Shown here: positions 7,744 to 10,046 of the stretch, piece after piece
Position numbering within the stretch: the first letter of the stretch is position 1
How the letters are laid out: every line of letters begins with the position of its first letter
Assembly (NCBI GenBank): GCA_002307315.1
Contig: DBTZ01000029.1
Coordinates: 25,833 to 35,878, forward strand
DNA from: Alphaproteobacteria bacterium UBA1303
Lineage (GTDB): Bacteria > Pseudomonadota > Alphaproteobacteria > Micropepsales > Micropepsaceae
Reading direction: 5' to 3'
Length of the DNA stretch: 10,046 nucleotides
Translations under genes and position numbers: made by a program
Notes under the pieces: generated by a model
What the model was told of the DNA's origin: nothing
Database searches by the model: none
Seen by the model: the letters and a program-made list of their open reading frames with translations, nothing else

Positions 7744-8561
7744 ACATCGCCATCTATCACAACCTCGACTGCGGCACCTCGCGCAATGCTTTGGCGGCGA
7801 TCCGTCGCTTCGGCCTTGCCCCGCGGATCGTCGAATATGTTAAGGCTCCCCCAACGCGCGACGAGCTTTCCACCCTTCTTATCAAGGCGGGATTGTCGCC
7901 GCGCGATGCGGTGCGCAAGAAAGAAACGCCTTACGCCGAGCTGGGGCTTGAAGGCGCGGACGACGATGCATTGCTGGATGCGATGATCGCGCACCCCATT
8001 TTGATCAACCGCCCGCTGGTAGTCACCGACGACGCCGCGGCGCTGTGCCGCCCGTCGGATGTGGTGCTCGATCTGCTGCCGATGGTGCCGGGCGCGGATG
8101 CGTTCAAGGAAGACGGCGCTCCGTTCCTGCGGGATGCGCCGATCTCGGCGGATGATCCGGGCCTGATGGCCGCGCTGCGGGGCGAGCATCTGCCGGCGGA
8201 CGATCTCGGCGAGCCGAACCGGATGTTTTACGTCTACCGCAGTCTCGCCGGTGCCGTTCTCGGCTATGGCGGCTATGAGCTTTACGGATCGGATGTATTC
8301 CTGCGCTCCGTGGTCGTCGCGTCGCCGGTGCGCGGCAGAAAGATTGGGCGCAATTTGGTGCCGCTGCTGCTCTATCGGGCCTACCGGCAGGGGGCGCGGA
8401 CGGCATGGCTTTTCACCGTTTCGGCGGCGGCCTTCTTCGAGCGGATCACGTTTGTGCGCCGGGAACGCAACGAAGCGCCTGCGGTCATCCTCGAAACCCG
8501 CCAAGCCCGGTCCTTGTGTCCCGCCGGTGCGGTGCTGCTGACGAAACCGATTTCATTCTGA
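7740..8561 (+). CDS. arsC: Fusion: glutaredoxin-type arsenate reductase ArsC + ArsN2 GNAT acetyltransferase
   Basis: The 273-residue protein carries two domains. Residues 1-115 are a glutaredoxin-dependent arsenate reductase (As(V) to As(III)): HNLDCGTSRN with catalytic Cys11, then Arg59 (AVRKK), Arg91 (HPILINRP) and Arg104 (LCRPS), matching Cys12, Arg60, Arg94 and Arg107 of R773 ArsC as I recall it. After a short linker, residues ~127-270 are a GNAT domain of the ArsN2 type: FLRSVVVASPVRGRKIGRNL (188-207) holds the acetyl-CoA loop, with Lys at one usual glycine position, and FFERITF, EAPAVI and SLCPAGAVLL are typical ArsN2 endings. The start is GTG 7740, overlapping the arsR stop and preceded by AAGGGA; the 21 upstream in-frame codons lie inside arsR. 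No stop or frameshift interrupts the join. Acetyltransferase substrate is unknown. Confidence 0.93.
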   Translation: MNIAIYHNLDCGTSRNALAAIRRFGLAPRIVEYVKAPPTRDELSTLLIKAGLSPRDAVRKKETPYAELGLEGADDDALLDAMIAHPILINRPLVVTDDAAALCRPSDVVLDLLPMVPGADAFKEDGAPFLRDAPISADDPGLMAALRGEHLPADDLGEPNRMFYVYRSLAGAVLGYGGYELYGSDVFLRSVVVASPVRGRKIGRNLVPLLLYRAYRQGARTAWLFTVSAAAFFERITFVRRERNEAPAVILETRQARSLCPAGAVLLTKPISF

Positions 8562-8567
8562 GGCCTC

Positions 8568-9596
8568 ATGTCGTCTTTCGAACGGTATCTGACTGTCTGG
8601 GTCGGTTTGTGCATCGTCGCCGGCATTGGCCTCGGACAGATCGTGCCGGGCGTATTCCAAACAATCGGCGCGGCCGAGATCGCCAAGGTCAATCTGCCGG
8701 TGGCGGCACTGATCTGGCTGATGATCGTTCCGATGCTGCTCAAGATCGATTTTGCCGCCTTGAAACAGGTCGGCCGGCATTGGCGCGGCATCGGCGTCAC
8801 CTTGTTCGTCAACTGGGCCGTCAAGCCGTTTTCGATGGCGGCGCTGGGGTGGCTGTTCGTCGGGTATCTGTTCCGCCCGCTGCTTCCGGCGGCGCAGATC
8901 GACGGCTATATCGCCGGGTTGATCCTGCTCGCCGCCGCGCCATGCACGGCGATGGTGTTCGTGTGGTCGAACCTGTGCAAGGGCGAACCGCATTTCACCT
9001 TGACCCAGGTTGCCCTCAACGACCTTATCATGGTCGCGGCGTTCGCGCCCATCGTCGGATTGTTGCTCGGCCTCTCGGCCATCGCGGTGCCGTGGGAGAC
9101 GCTGGTCCTGTCGGTCGTGCTCTATATCGCGGTACCGGTCGTCGTCGCCCAGATTATCCGCCGCGCTCTATTGGCCTCGGGCGGCGAGGCCGCGCTTGGG
9201 CGGCTGCTGCGCAAGCTTTCCCCTATGTCGCTGGCGGCGCTGCTTGCGACGCTGGTGCTGCTGTTCGGGTTTCAAGGCGAGCAAATCGTCGCCCAGCCGA
9301 TCGTGATTGCCCTGCTGGCGGTTCCGATTTTGATCCAAGTCTACTTCAACGCCGGACTCGCCTATGGGTTGAATAGGTTGGCCGGCGAACGGCATTGCGT
9401 GGCCGGGCCTTCCGCGCTGATCGGCGCCTCCAACTTCTTCGAACTCGCCGTTGCGGCGGCGATCAGCCTGTTCGGGTTTCATTCCGGCGCCGCGCTCGCC
9501 ACCGTCGTGGGGGTGCTTATCGAGGTGCCGGTGATGCTGTCGGTGGTTTGGGGCGTAAATCGGTCGAAGAATTGGTACGAACGCCGCGTTCGATAG
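8568..9596 (+). CDS. acr3: Arsenite efflux permease Acr3
   Basis: Acr3 exports As(III) across the inner membrane using the proton gradient and belongs to the bile/arsenite/riboflavin transporter superfamily. The 342-residue protein is hydrophobic throughout, consistent with about ten membrane segments, and has the family signature LAAAPCTAMVFVWSNL (121-136) with the essential cysteine at 126, plus NFFELAVAAAISLFG (289-303) with the conserved glutamate at 292. It also has VNWAVKPFSM (81-90), typical of Acr3. The ATG lies six bases after the arsC-arsN2 stop, with GAGG at 8560-8563 as ribosome binding site, so it is the last visible gene of the operon. It is not the ArsB family, which is longer and unrelated. 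Confidence 0.97.
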   Translation: MSSFERYLTVWVGLCIVAGIGLGQIVPGVFQTIGAAEIAKVNLPVAALIWLMIVPMLLKIDFAALKQVGRHWRGIGVTLFVNWAVKPFSMAALGWLFVGYLFRPLLPAAQIDGYIAGLILLAAAPCTAMVFVWSNLCKGEPHFTLTQVALNDLIMVAAFAPIVGLLLGLSAIAVPWETLVLSVVLYIAVPVVVAQIIRRALLASGGEAALGRLLRKLSPMSLAALLATLVLLFGFQGEQIVAQPIVIALLAVPILIQVYFNAGLAYGLNRLAGERHCVAGPSALIGASNFFELAVAAAISLFGFHSGAALATVVGVLIEVPVMLSVVWGVNRSKNWYERRVR

Positions 9597-9608
9597 GCTT
9601 TCCGCCTA
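9594..9608 (+). repeat. Small hairpin at acr3 stop
   Basis: TAGGC (9594-9598) and GCCTA (9604-9608) are exact inverted arms around a 5-base loop, beginning at the acr3 stop codon. There is no following T-run, so it is a poor terminator candidate. A second imperfect hairpin follows at 9629-9654 (TTGAC-GTGA arms with GTCAA-TCAC), again without a T-run on the plus strand. Confidence 0.3.
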
Positions 9609-9712
9609 AGGCAACGTGCGCTAAGGTCTTGACGGTGAATGCTCACTCGGTCAAAAAGACGGTCACAAAAACTAAGGGCTAGCGCATTTCGGCGTTTCCA
9701 AAGAGCGATGAA

Positions 9713-9816
9713 TTGCTCTAGAGCAACGAGCGCAAAAGTCGAATCGGTTTTGCGCGTAAAGTTGCGACAAAACAAAGAGCTAGACGGACTGATTGTGTTT
9801 GAACGTCCGTCGCTCT
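9713..9816. repeat. Hairpin-rich intergenic element resembling alphaproteobacterial dispersed repeats
   Basis: Three inverted structures are packed in about 104 bases: a perfect 14-bp palindrome TTGCTCTAGAGCAA (9713-9726); an exact 8-bp stem GCGCAAAA (9730-9737) with TTTTGCGC (9748-9755); and an exact 7-bp stem GACGGAC (9783-9789) with GTCCGTC (9805-9811), extended outward by AGAGC (9776-9780) with GCTCT (9812-9816) across a 2-base bulge. The GCTCTAG ends and AAAACAAAGAGCTAGA core resemble short palindromic units scattered between genes in many alphaproteobacteria; that resemblance is from memory. It contains no supported gene. Confidence 0.6.
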
Positions 9817-9822
9817 AGGGTG

Positions 9823-9837
9823 CCGGCCAAATGCCGG
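9823..9837. repeat. Small inverted repeat CCGGC/GCCGG
   Basis: CCGGC (9823-9827) and GCCGG (9833-9837) flank a 5-base loop just after the hairpin-rich element. A similar small hairpin CCGTA-AAA-TACGG lies at 9873-9885. Neither is followed by a T-run; roles are unknown. Confidence 0.3.
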
Positions 9838-9881
9838 TTTGGTTCGCGGTGTCGTGGATGCTTAAGTGCCTACCGTAAAAT

Positions 9882-9905
9882 ACGGCAGCGGTGGCCGAGA
9901 GGCTG
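9882..9905 (+). pseudogene. Possible 5' tRNA-Ser fragment (duplicate of tRNA D-arm region)
   Basis: This 24-base stretch matches the start of the tRNA-Ser gene below it (9978-10000) with one mismatch and one extra base, including a 15-base identity GTGGCCGAGAGGCTG (9891-9905 and 9986-10000). The match stops abruptly at the end of the D-loop, and I could not fold a tRNA from the sequence that follows (no anticodon or T-arm consensus). A relic of a tRNA duplication or a disrupted tRNA is the simplest reading. Confidence 0.45.
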
Positions 9906-9979
9906 CCTTCCCCGTGGGCCTGCGCAAGGCGGGTCGATGAATTTAGCCTTCAGCCGGAGTTTGGGCTGGAGCACAAAAC

Positions 9980-10046
9980 GGAGCTGTGGCCGAGAGGCTG
10001 AAGGTGGCGGTTTGCTAAACCGTTGTACGGTTGTAAATCCGTACCC
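9980..10046 (+). tRNA. tRNA-Ser(GCU), 3' end outside window
   Basis: The sequence begins GGAGCTGTGGCCGAGAGGCT, the acceptor and D-arm start of a serine tRNA. The anticodon stem pairs 10007-10011 with 10019-10023 (one G-T pair) around the loop TTGCTAA, giving anticodon GCT at 10014-10016, which reads AGC and AGU. A long class II variable arm follows, with GTACGG (10025-10030) pairing with CCGTAC (10039-10044). The T-arm and acceptor 3' strand, about 23 bases, lie beyond the window, so the end coordinate is the window edge. Confidence 0.92.

Noticed and set aside
9629..9654. Imperfect hairpin TTGAC-GTGA / TCAC-GTCAA as acr3 terminator
   Set aside because: It is followed by A's and not T's on the plus strand and has an uneven internal loop, so it does not meet the intrinsic terminator pattern.
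9479..9775. Minus-strand open frame of 98 codons entering the spacer after acr3
   Set aside because: Most of it is antisense to acr3 and the rest reads through the palindromic element; no family resemblance and no convincing ribosome binding site.

Overview
This is a GC-rich, chromosome-like window with tight operons. The gene set (FtsH with an alphaproteobacterial-style protease half, GlmM, ThiD, PurA, LpxB) suggests a Gram-negative alphaproteobacterium, perhaps Rhodospirillales-like. That placement is inferred from protein style and gene set, not from a marker gene.

Layout. Positions 1-4080 (+) carry a housekeeping run: the 3' part of ftsH, a dihydropteroate synthase gene overlapping it by 4 bases, glmM after a 56-bp gap, and thiD overlapping glmM by 4 bases. 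Converging on it from the minus strand (4091-5812) are purA and, behind it, a small eight-cysteine YkgJ-type protein gene. A 338-bp divergent spacer (5813-6150) holds a good candidate purA promoter, a hairpin in the purA leader and an AT-rich stretch ahead of lpxB (6151-7314, +). Then comes a compact arsenic operon (7396-9596, +): arsR, an arsC::arsN2 fusion gene, and acr3, preceded by a promoter overlapping a 20-bp imperfect palindrome. The last 450 bases have no protein gene. They hold a hairpin-rich element of the kind dispersed between genes in alphaproteobacteria, a duplicated 5' tRNA-Ser fragment, and a tRNA-Ser(GCU) cut by the window end.

How the genes work together. FtsH, folate synthesis (FolP), amino-sugar activation for the cell wall and LPS (GlmM), thiamin precursor phosphorylation (ThiD), AMP synthesis (PurA) and lipid A synthesis (LpxB) are core functions. 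The ars genes form a complete minimal circuit: sense As(III) with ArsR, reduce As(V) to As(III) with the ArsC domain, export As(III) with Acr3; the fused ArsN2 acetyltransferase domain adds a further, less certain detoxification step.

The two most interesting points are: (1) the folP gene at the canonical ftsH-folP-glmM locus encodes a protein that reads like the plasmid-borne, sulfonamide-insensitive Sul1/Sul2 enzymes rather than ordinary FolP; and (2) the ArsC-ArsN2 fusion, whose ArsC half keeps all expected catalytic residues.
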